Positions 18,495-29,293 of a stretch of 64,000 nt of DNA are shown here, piece by piece. The notes under the pieces were generated by a model. The model saw only the letters and a program-made list of their open reading frames with translations, was not told the origin of the DNA and did not search any database. A program made the translations under genes and the position numbers. Origin of the DNA: Solitalea lacus (GTDB lineage: Bacteria > Bacteroidota > Bacteroidia > Sphingobacteriales > Sphingobacteriaceae). Every line of letters begins with the position of its first letter. The stretch's first letter is position 1. Location of the stretch: positions 3,584,200 to 3,648,199 of the forward strand of contig NZ_CP091740.1 in the NCBI RefSeq assembly GCF_022014595.1. Reading direction: 5' to 3'.

Positions 18495-18580
18495 TTGGTT
18501 TGTTTTCCAATTAAGAAATAATAACGATCAAATGCAAACTTTTTCGAAATTATTTTCCAACTTTTTAATCATTTTTAAAA

Positions 18581-18826
18581 TTATCTTTTAGACTTAACAG
18601 CCCCTGCAGCGGTTTTCCTTGTTGATTTCTTAGCTTTTCTATTCTTCACTTTAAAGAACAATGTCCTGACACCAAGCAATATTCCAAAAATGAAAGTAAA
18701 AACGAGCGCTATACCCCAAAAGCCTAAAATAAGGTTACCAGGAAATCCAACAAATAACAACACCAGGCTAATCAATACCATGATACCAATGACCAAAGCC
18801 CCCAGCTTTTGATAACTAATCGCCAT
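18581..18826 (-). CDS. small two-helix membrane protein with basic tail
   Basis: This 81-residue protein has two membrane helices (about 8-30 and 33-56) and a strongly basic, lysine-rich C-terminal tail (from about 60) that should face the cytoplasm. It starts 2 bases after the DUF4197 gene, so the two are cotranscribed. Function unknown. Confidence 0.65.
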   Translation of the reverse strand: MAISYQKLGALVIGIMVLISLVLLFVGFPGNLILGFWGIALVFTFIFGILLGVRTLFFKVKNRKAKKSTRKTAAGAVKSKR

Positions 18827-18828
18827 AA

Positions 18829-19560
18829 CTACTTTCCGTCCTGCTTAGCAAACACCTTTTTCAACAAGTCTGTTGTACGATTTACAGGATCTTTACGAAT
18901 AGCAAGCTCTTCTTGTTCTACCTTAAAGAAAACACCATCCATGGCTTTATTAGTTACATAATCAGCCAAGTCAGGATTTACCTTCGTTACCAAAGGCACT
19001 TTATTATACCTGCTGATTATTTGGCTCCATACTTTGGTTGCACCAACCTGATCTAAGGAATTCTTAATAACCGGATTAAATTCTCCGTACAATTGCTGAG
19101 AGGTTGTTTTTTTCAGGTATAGAGTTGCTGCGTTTTTCTCGCCCATTAATATACTCAATGCATCCTGAAAAGTCATTTGCTTTACAGCGTTAACAAAAAT
19201 ATTCTTAGCTTTTCCTGCTGCATCTTCTGCCGCCCGGTTCATCAGTTTCAACCCTTCATCAGCTAAGCTCGACATACCAATGCTACGCAAGGTTTTATCC
19301 ACCTTTTGTAACTCAGGAGGCAATAGAATTTTAACAGCTTGGTCCTTAAGAAATCCGTCGGGTTTGGCGACCTGTGCAATGGCTGTATCAATTCCTTTAT
19401 GTAATGCTTGCTTTAACCCCGATGCAATATCGGTGTTGGTTAACTGTCCGTTTGCAGTAGTTTGCTTATAAATATCGTTTACTTGTTTTAATAAACTCTG
19501 CGACTCGCAAGAGGTTAAAGATATAGCTAGTGCAATTGTAAAAATGGTCTTCTTTAACAT
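18829..19560 (-). CDS. DUF4197 lipoprotein
   Basis: This 243-residue protein has a lipoprotein signal (lipobox ISLTSC, Cys18). The body is helical with the family segments SGLKQALHKGIDTAIAQVAK, ILLPPELQKVD and the C-terminal TNKAMDGVFFKVEQEE. DUF4197 proteins are periplasmic or outer-membrane lipoproteins of unknown function. It is cotranscribed with a small membrane protein downstream. Confidence 0.88.
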   Translation of the reverse strand: MLKKTIFTIALAISLTSCESQSLLKQVNDIYKQTTANGQLTNTDIASGLKQALHKGIDTAIAQVAKPDGFLKDQAVKILLPPELQKVDKTLRSIGMSSLADEGLKLMNRAAEDAAGKAKNIFVNAVKQMTFQDALSILMGEKNAATLYLKKTTSQQLYGEFNPVIKNSLDQVGATKVWSQIISRYNKVPLVTKVNPDLADYVTNKAMDGVFFKVEQEELAIRKDPVNRTTDLLKKVFAKQDGK

Positions 19561-19603
19561 ATGGTGATTGTTTTTATCAAATTAATAATGTGAAATAACA
19601 CGT

Positions 19604-22273
19604 TTAAAACAAGCCCAGTTGTCCATCATCTTCAAGATCAGTATCTTCCGGATTAGTTATCTCTAACTCTATCTTTTTTGCGGATGAAGGATCGTCTGTA
19701 GAATCACTGGCAGTCTCCGAGCTTTCATCATCCATTTCATCATTCTCTTCCCCTTCTTCAGCCGTTAGCGGTTCAAGCAGTTCAACCTTTACAATTTCAA
19801 ACTGACTCAATCGGTTTCCATTAGCCTTTAATCCTTTTATATCAATAAATTCAGAAAGATCAATTTCAGAACTCTCTTCTTCCTTGGCTTTTCCTTTTAA
19901 GACTGTTAATTGAACTCTTGGTTGTTCATCTGCACTTAACAATATTAACTTAGAACCAGGCTCATCACTTATGAAGCTAACTTTTTTACCAATTACTACA
20001 TTTTCGGGAGCGAACCGTTTCACAAAAAAGTTTTTCGCTTTTCCTTCAAAATGAACGACCGAAAGCACCATTTCAGGATCAAACTTACAAATCAGCAACA
20101 ACCCTTCGTCAAAGTGATTGGTTAGATCGAAATTGGTTAATTCGTACTCGCCATTTTTATAAACAACAATAATCTTGTCCTCCCCGCTAAACGAACCTAA
20201 GTATTTGCCACGACCATCCGCATTCAGGCGTTGTAACACATCATCGAACCAAATTTTCCTGCCTGCAAGAGTAGAAACTCCTGCTGATTTAAAAGTAATC
20301 TTCTTAATTGGATACTTGGTAACTACATTTCCCTGCGAACCACGACCTTTTATCGCCAAATCAGCAAAATTCAAATCAAATTGCAATTTTCGCAATTTAG
20401 AATGCGGTTTAAGCTGAATATTCACAACTTCAGCTTCTCCATTAGCATTAGCAGTAAACCATAATACCGATGATCCCTTTGTTCCTTTAGTTAGATCATA
20501 TTCTTTATCACGGGTTATTCCTCCAATAGGAAAACGTTTCATGTATGAGGTTCCACTGGTGCCATCGCGATAAATCATATTATACACCGTTCTGTCATCG
20601 TTTTTCTTAAACACCCCAACATGCACAATATGCTTGCCCATAAAGGCTTTCTCACTTACCTTGGAAACAATAAACTTGCCATCTGCACGGAAAGCGATTA
20701 TATCATCAATATCTGAACAATCGCATATGTATTCATCTTTCTTAAGGGATGTACCAACAAAGCCATCGTCTTTATTTACATACAGTTTCACATTGGCCAA
20801 GGCAACCTGAGCAGCTTGTACGGTATCAAATGTTCGCAACTCAGTTCTACGCTCGCGGCCTTTACCGTACTTATTTTTAAGCCTTTCGAAATAATCTATT
20901 GCATAGTCAATCAGGTTAGCCAAATGGTGTTCTACCTCATCAATTTCTTCCTGTAAAGCTTTCATCTGCTCATCCGCCTTCTTCACATCAAAGCGGGTAA
21001 TAGAGCTCATAGGCTTATCAATTAATTTCTTATAATCCTCAGGAAGGATTTCGCGATAGAACTGTGGAAAGAATGGCTCAAACAATTGGTTCAATACATT
21101 AACCACAACATCAAACGTCCCTGAACTTTCGTATTCAGGATGTTTATACATGCCCTCCTGAATGAATATTTTGAGCAATGAACTGAAGAAGATCTTTTCT
21201 TTCAATTCATTTAGTCTGATCTCTAGCTCTTGTTTTAAAAGTTCTTTGGTATTTTGTGTACACTCAGTCAGAATGTCATTCACGCTCATAAAATGCGGCT
21301 TATCATTTTTGATAACGCATGTATTGGGTGAAAGCGACATTTCACAATTGGTGAATGCATACAAAGCATCAATGGTAATATCAGGAGAAATGCCAGGTGC
21401 AAGATGAATGACAATTTCTACATCTTTAGCCGTATTGTCTTCAATCTTTTTAATCTTAATCTTCCCTTTATCATTGGCAGCAATAACGCTGTCAATCAGG
21501 CCTATTGTGGTTGTCCCAAAAGGAATTTCGCTAATAACGAGGGTCTTTTTATCCTTTTCGGTAATTTTAGCACGCACTCTTACCCGTCCGCCGCGCTGAC
21601 CATCATTATATTTTGAAACATCAGCCAAACCGCCGGTTGGAAAGTCCGGCACTAAATCAGGACGAACACCCCTTAACACCCCGATTGAAGCGTCAATCAG
21701 CTCAATAAAATTATGCGGAAGAATTTTAGTTGCTAAACCTACGGCAATACCTTCAGTTCCTTGGGATAAAATCAATGGAAACTTAACCGGCAACGTAACA
21801 GGCTCATGATTACGCCCGTCATAGGACAACTGCCACTCTGTAGTTTGCGGATTGAAAACGACATCATTGGCGAATTTACTCAACCTTGCTTCAATATAAC
21901 GGGGAGCCGCTGCAGCATCACCCGTTACAGGATCGCCCCAGTTACCCTGCGTATCTATCAGCAACTCTTTTTGACCAATATTAACCATCGCATCACCAAT
22001 AGAAGCATCACCGTGTGGGTGGTACTTCATAGTATTACCAATTACGTTGGCAGCCTTGTTAAACCGGCCATCATCCATTTCTTTTAATGAATGCAAAATA
22101 CGACGTTGAACAGGCTTTAAACCATCGTACATATTAGGCACCGCCCGGTCGAGAATTACATAAGATGCATAGTCCAAAAACCAACTCTCATATAAGCCGT
22201 CAACTTTAATAACATTGTCAAGATGGCCTTTTCCTTGGTTTTCTTCGTTTGGTATATCGTTTCCGTTGATCAT
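19604..22273 (-). CDS. parC: DNA topoisomerase IV subunit A
   Basis: This 889-residue type IIA topoisomerase subunit has the breakage-reunion domain starting SYVILDRAVPNMYDGLKPVQRRIL, the quinolone-region segment YHPHGDASIGDAM, and the catalytic Tyr126 in AAAPRYIEARL. A coiled-coil stretch (about 425-470) and a beta-pinwheel-like C-terminal part follow, ending in a long acidic tail (EEGEENDEMDDE and beyond). With ParE it decatenates daughter chromosomes. It lies 78 bases downstream of parE. The assignment as ParC rather than GyrA rests on the parE-parC order. Confidence 0.92.
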   Translation of the reverse strand: MINGNDIPNEENQGKGHLDNVIKVDGLYESWFLDYASYVILDRAVPNMYDGLKPVQRRILHSLKEMDDGRFNKAANVIGNTMKYHPHGDASIGDAMVNIGQKELLIDTQGNWGDPVTGDAAAAPRYIEARLSKFANDVVFNPQTTEWQLSYDGRNHEPVTLPVKFPLILSQGTEGIAVGLATKILPHNFIELIDASIGVLRGVRPDLVPDFPTGGLADVSKYNDGQRGGRVRVRAKITEKDKKTLVISEIPFGTTTIGLIDSVIAANDKGKIKIKKIEDNTAKDVEIVIHLAPGISPDITIDALYAFTNCEMSLSPNTCVIKNDKPHFMSVNDILTECTQNTKELLKQELEIRLNELKEKIFFSSLLKIFIQEGMYKHPEYESSGTFDVVVNVLNQLFEPFFPQFYREILPEDYKKLIDKPMSSITRFDVKKADEQMKALQEEIDEVEHHLANLIDYAIDYFERLKNKYGKGRERRTELRTFDTVQAAQVALANVKLYVNKDDGFVGTSLKKDEYICDCSDIDDIIAFRADGKFIVSKVSEKAFMGKHIVHVGVFKKNDDRTVYNMIYRDGTSGTSYMKRFPIGGITRDKEYDLTKGTKGSSVLWFTANANGEAEVVNIQLKPHSKLRKLQFDLNFADLAIKGRGSQGNVVTKYPIKKITFKSAGVSTLAGRKIWFDDVLQRLNADGRGKYLGSFSGEDKIIVVYKNGEYELTNFDLTNHFDEGLLLICKFDPEMVLSVVHFEGKAKNFFVKRFAPENVVIGKKVSFISDEPGSKLILLSADEQPRVQLTVLKGKAKEEESSEIDLSEFIDIKGLKANGNRLSQFEIVKVELLEPLTAEEGEENDEMDDESSETASDSTDDPSSAKKIELEITNPEDTDLEDDGQLGLF

Positions 22274-22351
22274 TATCTTAAATTATTTAATCATATAGAT
22301 GTGTTTTGAAAATAGCTTATAAAACTATAAAACACTATCATCTACAATTAG

Positions 22352-24223
22352 TTACGCCACAGTCAATTCTTGCTCCAAATCCTTCTCTACCCTTAGATTG
22401 CTGATAATAAATTCCTGGCGTTCCTGAGTGTTTTTTCCCATATAATATTCAAGCACATTTTTAATATGTGAATCTTTCAGAATTACGGGATCAAGACGCA
22501 TGTCTTCTCCGATAAACAAAGCAAACTCATCTGGAGAAATCTCACCCAAACCTTTGAATCGTGTAATTTCAGGCTTATTACCTAATTTATCGATGGCGGC
22601 TTTACGCTCTTCATCACTATAGCAGTAAATGGTTTCTTTCTTATTTCTAACGCGGAATAATGGGGTTTGCAAAATGTACAAATGTCCGTTCTTGACCAAA
22701 TCAGGAAAGAATTGCAAAAAGAAGGTTAGCAACAACATCCGGATGTGCATACCGTCAACATCGGCATCAGTTGCAACTACGATGTTATTATAACGCAAGC
22801 CATCCAAGCCATCCTCAATATTCAATGCATGCTGCAATAGATTGAATTCTTCGTTTTCATAAACAATCTTTTTAGTTAAACCAAAACAGTTCAATGGCTT
22901 ACCTTTCAAACTAAAAACAGCTTGAGTTGCAACATCACGTGATTTGGTAATTGAACCCGAAGCTGAATCACCCTCAGTGATAAACAAAGTGGTCCTAAAC
23001 CGTTGCTCATCCTCTTTCTTTAAATCTTCATCAAAATGGACCTTACAGTCACGGAGTTTTCTGTTGTGCAACGAAGCTTTTTTAGCGCGTTCATTTGCCA
23101 GTTTCTTAATTCCGGCAATGTCTTTACGTTCACGCTCTGACTGCATAATGCGCTTCAATAGCCCATCTGCAGCATCAGGATGCTTATGCAAGTAATCATC
23201 CAACTCTTTCTTAAGGAAATCGTTGACAAAGGTCCGCACTGTTGGACCATCCGGGCCTATATTTAATGAACCTAATTTAGTTTTAGTTTGCGACTCAAAT
23301 ACAGGTTCCTGAACCTTAATACTGATTGCTGCCACAACCGATGCGCGAATATCAGTTGCATCAAATTCCTTCTTATAAAATTCACGTAGGGTTTTTACCA
23401 GCGCCTCTCTAAAAGCGGCCTGGTGTGTACCACCCTGAGTAGTATGCTGACCGTTTACAAACGAATAATATTCTTCACCGTAGTGGTTATCGTGAGTTAT
23501 GGCAACCTCAATATCCTGACCTTTCAGATGGATAATTGGATAACGAATGGTTTCTGAATCGGTATTTTTATCTAACAAATCATATAAACCACGTTCTGAA
23601 AAATACTTTTTACCATTAAAATTGATGGTTAGTCCTGAGTTAAGGTAAACGTAATTCCATATCATATTCTCCACAAACTCAGGGATGTATTTGAAGTTGC
23701 GGAAAATATACTCGTCAGGAATAAAGTTAATGGCTGTACCGTTACGTTGAGTAGTATCCTTTTCCTGATCCTCTTTTACAATATTACCCTTGCTGAACTC
23801 AGCAAACTTAGTTCGTCCATCACGATAAGATTGTACGGTAAAAGTGGTTGACAAAGCATTAACAGCTTTGGTACCCACACCGTTCAAACCAACTGATTTC
23901 TGAAAGGCTTTCGAGTCATATTTACCTCCGGTATTGATTTTTGACACACAGTCAATCACCTTTCCCAATGGAATACCTCGACCGTAATCTCGTACCGAAA
24001 CCTTATGATCAGAAATAGTTATATCGATGATTTTGCCCGATCCCATCACAAACTCATCAATGGAGTTGTCCATAATCTCTTTCAGCAAAATATAAATACC
24101 ATCGTCAAGCGCTGATCCGTCACCCAACTTACCGATATACATTCCCGGGCGCAAACGAATGTGCTCTTTCCAATCGAGGGATTTAATATCATCTTCGCTA
24201 TAACCAATTTTTTCTTCAGCCAT
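22352..24223 (-). CDS. parE: DNA topoisomerase IV subunit B
   Basis: This 623-residue ATPase subunit has the GHKL fold with [24 protein letters not shown] and [13 protein letters not shown]. The TOPRIM motif is [13 protein letters not shown], with the acidic DADVDGMHI later. At ~620 residues it lacks the long insertion of many GyrB proteins, which favours ParE. It is the first gene of the parE-parC unit. Confidence 0.92.
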   Translation of the reverse strand: MAEEKIGYSEDDIKSLDWKEHIRLRPGMYIGKLGDGSALDDGIYILLKEIMDNSIDEFVMGSGKIIDITISDHKVSVRDYGRGIPLGKVIDCVSKINTGGKYDSKAFQKSVGLNGVGTKAVNALSTTFTVQSYRDGRTKFAEFSKGNIVKEDQEKDTTQRNGTAINFIPDEYIFRNFKYIPEFVENMIWNYVYLNSGLTINFNGKKYFSERGLYDLLDKNTDSETIRYPIIHLKGQDIEVAITHDNHYGEEYYSFVNGQHTTQGGTHQAAFREALVKTLREFYKKEFDATDIRASVVAAISIKVQEPVFESQTKTKLGSLNIGPDGPTVRTFVNDFLKKELDDYLHKHPDAADGLLKRIMQSERERKDIAGIKKLANERAKKASLHNRKLRDCKVHFDEDLKKEDEQRFRTTLFITEGDSASGSITKSRDVATQAVFSLKGKPLNCFGLTKKIVYENEEFNLLQHALNIEDGLDGLRYNNIVVATDADVDGMHIRMLLLTFFLQFFPDLVKNGHLYILQTPLFRVRNKKETIYCYSDEERKAAIDKLGNKPEITRFKGLGEISPDEFALFIGEDMRLDPVILKDSHIKNVLEYYMGKNTQERQEFIISNLRVEKDLEQELTVA

Positions 24224-24490
24224 AATTATGAGATTTTTAGATGTGAGCTTTAAGAGATGAGAAAAGTATCATCCCTTCATCTCCCATCAAAACAAAAATA
24301 ATCTTTCTGCGCTGCGCAAGAATGCTAAAAATTTCAACATTTTCACAACTTTCTGAGTGTCTGCCTGCTAACTTTTTCACTATTTATCATTCTCAAAATC
24401 TATAGCAGTAAATTTACCGGGCTATTTTTTATCAATTGCAAGATTATTATATTTAAATAATTCATCATTCACCTTAAAATAAAAACGCTT

Positions 24491-24976
24491 ATGAAACGAC
24501 TTATATTCTCCGTTTTATTGCTTTCAGGCCTGTTTTTCAGCTATCAAACTTCTGCTCAGGAAATCAAACGCAAAACCATTATGGGCGTTTGGCGTCTCGA
24601 CAGCATTTTGTACAATAACATTAAAGCCTATTCCACCATTAAAGTTTTTGGAGATGTGGATGCTTCATGTATGATCAACAGCATGTGGACTTTCTACGGA
24701 AACTGGGATGGCAAAATATTATCTCCAATGGCTGAAGGTTGTCCTACCACTCCACAAACCATGGTATGGTCAACAGGTAAGGAAAACGGAGGAAATTATT
24801 TTGGCATAAAACCATTACTGGCAGGTCAAAAAGGCAAGCAAATTACCCAAGGCTTTAAAATGCCTATTCAATCTATTGATGGAAAAAACATGGTATGGCA
24901 TGAAACTGTAAAACTCGATTATAAAACCTCTCACGTTACTTATTTCTTTACCAAAACAAGTAATAAAGCGAAGTAA
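24491..24976 (+). CDS. secreted lipocalin-like protein
   Basis: This 161-residue protein has a signal peptide (MKRLIFSVLLLSGLFFSYQTSAQ). The early MGVWRLDSI fits the GxW motif of lipocalin-like domains, and beta strands follow (SMWTFYGNWDGKI, NMVWHETVKLD, SHVTYFFTK). Two cysteines (DASCMINS and EGCPTT) could pair in the periplasm. Ligand unknown. Confidence 0.7.
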   Translation: MKRLIFSVLLLSGLFFSYQTSAQEIKRKTIMGVWRLDSILYNNIKAYSTIKVFGDVDASCMINSMWTFYGNWDGKILSPMAEGCPTTPQTMVWSTGKENGGNYFGIKPLLAGQKGKQITQGFKMPIQSIDGKNMVWHETVKLDYKTSHVTYFFTKTSNKAK

Positions 24977-24991
24977 GTACTACATAGAAAG

Positions 24992-25036
24992 ATAAAGGCT
25001 AAAACTATTTTCATAAGTTTTAGCCTTTATTTTTGA
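24992..25036 (+). terminator. rho-independent terminator
   Basis: A perfect 15-bp stem (ATAAAGGCTAAAACT at 24992-25006, mirrored at 25016-25030) with a 9-base loop is followed by TTTTT. It ends the lipocalin-like gene. Confidence 0.9.
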
Positions 25037-25127
25037 TTGTTGGGGTATCTGATAAACACTTAAAATCCCAGTAATAAGAATCTAATTTAAAACACAAAAT
25101 GTTTACCTTACTATACATTAAATAGAA

Positions 25128-25135
25128 TACATTTG
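25128..25135 (+). promoter_or_regulatory. possible Bacteroidota promoter -7 box for cysE
   Basis: TACATTTG matches the phylum -7 consensus TAnnTTTG in a 307-base gap before cysE. A clear -33 TTTG is not seen at ideal spacing (GTTTAC near 25101 is the nearest), and the implied leader would be about 140 bases. The rest of this gap is AT-rich with nothing else recognised. Confidence 0.3.
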
Positions 25136-25283
25136 CGTATATATATTAACTACTTAAACTATAACTTAACTATATTTTATTTTAAAACGCATTTAAAACG
25201 ATATAACAAGCTAATTATTAACACAAAGAGAATAAAATTTAAATTTAAACAAGCCTCGCCCAATATTTGTATTAATCATTAGG

Positions 25284-26096
25284 ATGGACAAGCAATTTCT
25301 TCAAATATTATTAGACAAGCACCGAACGACAGGAACATATCCCTCTAACACAGAGATTTATCGTTTGGCAAGAAAGCTTCTTCGGTTAATGTTTCCGGAG
25401 AAAACCAACAAGCATTACCTCAGCACAGACAGCCTGGCGGAAAGATTCAACAAACAGGAAGAATGTTGGATTGAGATGTTATCGAGTATGCAGCATGTCC
25501 TGCCCGATGATGCAGCAATTTTGGTAAAACGATTTATGGCAACTATCCCATCTGTTTACAATGTTTTGCTGATGGATATCAATGCCATTTTCACTGGTGA
25601 TCCGGCTTCCAAAAGTGAATTTGAGGTCGTACGAACCTATCCCGGCTTTTTAGCAATTGCGTATTATCGGTTAGCTCATGAACTTCATAAATTGGAGATC
25701 CCTTTAATTCCAAGGATACTAACTGAACATGCTCACTCAAAAACCGGTATTGATATTCATCCGGGAGCCCAAATCGATACTCATTTTTTTATTGACCACG
25801 GAACGGGTATAACCATTGGCGAGACCTGTGTGATAGGCAAACATGTAAAACTCTATCAAGGAATTACATTGGGCGCACTGAGTGTTAGTAAAAACCTGGC
25901 CTCAACAAAACGACATCCGACAATTGAAGACAACGTAGTTATTTACTCAGGAGCGACCATTTTGGGAGGAGAAACCGTTATTGGCCATGACTCAATAATT
26001 GGCGGAAATGTTTGGCTAACGGCAAGCACTGCACCTTATTCTAAGGTTTATCATCAAAGTCAGAATAAATACATAGAAATGGGAATGGACGAATAA
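25284..26096 (+). CDS. cysE: serine O-acetyltransferase (EpsC-type)
   Basis: This 270-residue enzyme acetylates serine to O-acetylserine, the substrate of the next gene's product. The C-terminal half is a left-handed beta helix with hexapeptide repeats (GIDIHPGAQI, GITIGETCVIG, VKLYQGITLGA, VIYSGATILGGETVIG). The motif DIHPGAQIDTHFFIDHGTG carries the family's active-site histidines. It lies 11 bases before cysM, so the pair forms a cysteine-synthesis operon. Confidence 0.9.
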   Translation: MDKQFLQILLDKHRTTGTYPSNTEIYRLARKLLRLMFPEKTNKHYLSTDSLAERFNKQEECWIEMLSSMQHVLPDDAAILVKRFMATIPSVYNVLLMDINAIFTGDPASKSEFEVVRTYPGFLAIAYYRLAHELHKLEIPLIPRILTEHAHSKTGIDIHPGAQIDTHFFIDHGTGITIGETCVIGKHVKLYQGITLGALSVSKNLASTKRHPTIEDNVVIYSGATILGGETVIGHDSIIGGNVWLTASTAPYSKVYHQSQNKYIEMGMDE

Positions 26097-26107
26097 TTGA
26101 ATTAATC

Positions 26108-27016
26108 ATGATTACAAATACTGAACTAAAAACCAATAAACTGGTTGACCTTATAGGAAATACCCCACTGGTTGAATTAGCCAGATTAAACACCAAACCC
26201 GGAGTTAAGATTTTGGCTAAACTTGAAGGTGATAATCCCGGAGGAAGTGTTAAAGACCGAGCGGCTTATGGCATGATAAAAGGAGCTTTGGATCGTGGTG
26301 AACTTAAGCCGGGAATGAAACTAATTGAAGCTACCAGCGGAAATACAGGCATTGCCCTTGCAATGATGGCAAGTTTATTCGATGTTGAAATCGAGTTGGT
26401 AATGCCCGAAAACTCAACCCGCGAACGAGTGTTAACCATGGAAGCTTTTGGGGCAAAAGTAATACTGACATCCGCTGAAGGGTCAATGGAAGAAGCTATT
26501 GATTATGCTCATGCACAAGTTGCCAAAGGTGGTTATTTAATGCTAAACCAATTTGCCAACCCTGATAATTACGGAATGCACTATCGCACAACCGGTCCGG
26601 AAATATGGCGCGACACTCAAGGCTCTGTTACTCACTTTGTTTCCTCAATGGGTACAACAGGAACTATTATGGGAGTCTCAAGGTATCTGAAGGAGCAAAA
26701 CCCTAATATTCAAATCATTGGATGCCAACCTACCGACAATTCTCGTATTCCAGGTATTCGCCGCTGGCCAAAAGAATACCTACCTAAAATATTTGAACCA
26801 GAGCGCGTTGATAGGATTATGGATATTTCTCAGGATGAAGCCACTCAAACCACTCGTAATCTTGCCAAAATAGAAGGCGTTTTTGCGGGTATGAGTTCAG
26901 GTGGTGCCGTTTCAGCTTCTTTGCGACTGGCACAGGAACTAGAGGAAGGTGTAATTGTTTGTATTATTTGTGACCGAGGCGATAGGTATTTGTCCTCAGA
27001 CTTATTTGGAGCTTAA
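26108..27016 (+). CDS. cysM: cysteine synthase B
   Basis: This 302-residue PLP enzyme joins sulfide (or thiosulfate) to O-acetylserine. The PLP lysine is in NPGGSVKDRAAYGM, the substrate loop is EATSGNTGIALA, and the phosphate loop is SSMGTTGTIMG. The C-terminal VCIICDRGDRYLS ending is typical of CysM rather than CysK. It is directly downstream of cysE. Confidence 0.92.
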   Translation: MITNTELKTNKLVDLIGNTPLVELARLNTKPGVKILAKLEGDNPGGSVKDRAAYGMIKGALDRGELKPGMKLIEATSGNTGIALAMMASLFDVEIELVMPENSTRERVLTMEAFGAKVILTSAEGSMEEAIDYAHAQVAKGGYLMLNQFANPDNYGMHYRTTGPEIWRDTQGSVTHFVSSMGTTGTIMGVSRYLKEQNPNIQIIGCQPTDNSRIPGIRRWPKEYLPKIFEPERVDRIMDISQDEATQTTRNLAKIEGVFAGMSSGGAVSASLRLAQELEEGVIVCIICDRGDRYLSSDLFGA

Positions 27017-27090
27017 TAATTAACAGTAACAATTATTGTAACCAGGCAGTATTTCTAATCAATTTAAGTTGATTGAAAATTGATTAAATA

Positions 27091-27126
27091 AAAAAGAAAA
27101 GCAACTTTTGGGTTGCTTTTCTTTTT
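27091..27126 (+). terminator. rho-independent terminator
   Basis: A perfect 15-bp stem (AAAAAGAAAAGCAAC, loop TTTTGG, then its complement ending in TTTTT) lies 75 bases after cysM. Confidence 0.9.
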
Positions 27127-27154
27127 AAGAATCGATATGCTCAACACATAAAAT

Positions 27155-27817
27155 ATGCTTGCACAAAAAGTACTTCATTTAGGACTTAAAATTTTACTAA
27201 AACCCCTCCATCGTATATTTGCAAGCCTTTTGCTAGCATTATTAGCTTTTCTGTTATTTAGAGATTCCATTGAAGGCCTATTGGTATTATTAATTTTTCT
27301 ATGGAATGTTTTTGCCTTTAGCTTTGTTGCTTCCAGCTGGATAATCATTTTCAATTATTCAATTGAAGATATCAGAGCCCATGCCGAACAAGAAGATGGC
27401 AGCAGGACTTTTGTATTCATCATCATCTTGTTTGCATCATTTGTCAGCATGTTTGCCGTTTTATTACTCATGCTTTCCAAAGATTATGCTCATATTTCGG
27501 CAATTTCCTATTTCATAATTGTACTTGTAGCCATACTATCGTCATGGTCATTAGTGCATACCATTTTTACATTTCATTATGCACGACTTTTTTACCCTAA
27601 AGGAGAAGGCTTGGAATTTCCAGACAATGCACTACCTGACTACCTGGATTTTGCCTATTTCTCGTTTGTAATTGGCATGACTTTTCAGGTTTCAGATGTG
27701 GAAATATCATCAAAACTAATCAGGAGAACAGCGCTCTTACACTCGCTTATCTCTTTCTGCCTAAACACTTTTGTAGTGGCTTTAACCATTAATATTATTG
27801 CCGGTCTGAATAAGTAG
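27155..27817 (+). CDS. DUF1345 membrane protein
   Basis: This 220-residue membrane protein has five or so hydrophobic segments and the family's conserved block YLDFAYFSFVIGMTFQVSD, followed by RRTALLHSLISF. DUF1345 proteins are inner-membrane proteins of unknown function. It converges on the aldo/keto reductase gene with only 17 bases between stops. Confidence 0.85.
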   Translation: MLAQKVLHLGLKILLKPLHRIFASLLLALLAFLLFRDSIEGLLVLLIFLWNVFAFSFVASSWIIIFNYSIEDIRAHAEQEDGSRTFVFIIILFASFVSMFAVLLLMLSKDYAHISAISYFIIVLVAILSSWSLVHTIFTFHYARLFYPKGEGLEFPDNALPDYLDFAYFSFVIGMTFQVSDVEISSKLIRRTALLHSLISFCLNTFVVALTINIIAGLNK

Positions 27818-27834
27818 CATTAAGAATATTTAAT

Positions 27835-28833
27835 TTATTCATTCTGACTAAGTACAGTTTCTATAACTGTCAGTTCATCGCTTGAGAATGAAAGGTTATT
27901 CAAACAATCAAGATTATTATCGAGTTGAGTCTCTGAGCTTGCCCCAATTAATACGGTCGTAATTCGATTATCTTTCATCAGCCAAGCCAAGGCCATTTGT
28001 GCTAATGACTGATTACGTTGTTTAGCAAGCTCATTTAATTGTTGAATTTTTTTTAAGCGGACCTCGGTAATGTCAGTAGTTTTTAAATAGCCATGCTCTT
28101 TAGCCGCTCTTGAGTTTTCCGGAATTCCTTTCAGATATTTATCCGTTAGCATGCCCTGGGCCAACGGAGAAAATGGAATACAACCCACCCCATTTTTTTC
28201 CAAAACATCCAGCAAGCCACCTTCAACCCAGCGTTCAAACATCGAATATTTAGGCTGATGAATTAAGCATGGCGTCCCTAACTGCTTTAATATATCGATT
28301 GCCTCTTGTGCCTCTGCAGGTTTATAATTTGAAAGTCCAACATACAATGCCTTTCCGCTTCTAACTGCAGTATCTAAAGCCGACATGGTTTCTTCTAAAG
28401 GCGTTTCAGGATCGGGGCGATGCGAATAGAAGATATCTACGTAATCCACCTTCATGCGTCTAAGACTTTGGTCTAAACTTGAAATCATGTATTTACGTGA
28501 GCCCCAATCGCCATAAGGACCAGGCCACATGGTATAACCTGCCTTTGTTGAAATAATTAATTCATCTCGCAGGTTTCCTCCGAAATCCTTTTTCAAAATT
28601 TCTCCGAAATTTTCTTCAGCAGAACCGGGTTTCGGTCCATAATTATTTGCTAAATCGAAGTGAGTTATACCTCGGTCAAATGCCCTCCTGACAATTGCCC
28701 GGCCATTTTCAAAGACATCAATGGAACCGAAATTATGCCATAAACCTAAGGAAACAGCAGGCAATAATAATCCGCTTTTACCACAGCGGTTATATTTCAT
28801 TTCGTTATAACGGGTAGTTGAGGGTGTGTACAT
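27835..28833 (-). CDS. aldo/keto reductase, YghZ/MgrA-like
   Basis: This 332-residue TIM-barrel reductase has the NADPH-dependent AKR catalytic set: Asp and Tyr in HFDLANNYGP, Lys in IISTKAGY, and His in YSHRPDPETP. The GLWHNFG and MWPGPYGDWGSRKY segments match the YghZ group that reduces L-glyceraldehyde 3-phosphate and methylglyoxal-like aldehydes. A detoxification role is inferred from the family. Confidence 0.88.
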   Translation of the reverse strand: MYTPSTTRYNEMKYNRCGKSGLLLPAVSLGLWHNFGSIDVFENGRAIVRRAFDRGITHFDLANNYGPKPGSAEENFGEILKKDFGGNLRDELIISTKAGYTMWPGPYGDWGSRKYMISSLDQSLRRMKVDYVDIFYSHRPDPETPLEETMSALDTAVRSGKALYVGLSNYKPAEAQEAIDILKQLGTPCLIHQPKYSMFERWVEGGLLDVLEKNGVGCIPFSPLAQGMLTDKYLKGIPENSRAAKEHGYLKTTDITEVRLKKIQQLNELAKQRNQSLAQMALAWLMKDNRITTVLIGASSETQLDNNLDCLNNLSFSSDELTVIETVLSQNE

Positions 28834-28951
28834 TATATAGTGTTATTTCGACACTAAATATAGCAAGAGGATTCTTTAAATAAAGCAAAAGAGAGTCTTC
28901 AAAGGATCATTACCCTTTAACTCAATTACATATAAATATCCTTGTGCTGAA

Positions 28952-29293
28952 TTAAGCTTTTCTTACAAATTCAGATTTTAATGCCATGGCACCAAATCCT
29001 TCAATTTTGCAATCGATGTTATGGTCGCCTTCCACCAAACGTATATTCTTCACCTTAGTTCCAGCCTTTACCGGTCCTGAAGCACCTTTTACGGGCAAGT
29101 TTTTGATAACGATAACCGAATCTCCATCTTGCAGTAGATTTCCGTTTGCATCTTTCACCACCAACTTCCCTTCTTCAATCAATTCATTAGGATTCCACTC
29201 ATGACCACATTCCGGGCAGGCATACAATTCTTCATTTAAAAAATATCCATAAGGTGATCCACATTGTGGACAAGGTTTCATTTCGTCAGACAT
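28952..29293 (-). CDS. yjdM: PhnA/YjdM-family zinc-ribbon protein
   Basis: This 113-residue protein has an N-terminal zinc ribbon ([10 protein letters not shown] and CPECGHEW) followed by the conserved [20 protein letters not shown] and ending in ALKSEFVRK. The family was once named for alkylphosphonate use, but no phn genes are near and its function is not established. Confidence 0.9.
   Translation of the reverse strand: MSDEMKPCPQCGSPYGYFLNEELYACPECGHEWNPNELIEEGKLVVKDANGNLLQDGDSVIVIKNLPVKGASGPVKAGTKVKNIRLVEGDHNIDCKIEGFGAMALKSEFVRKA

Noticed and set aside
18322-18510. 62-residue minus-strand frame overlapping the small membrane protein at 18297
   Set aside because: The 18297-18494 frame has a far better two-helix membrane pattern; this one has no coherent feature.
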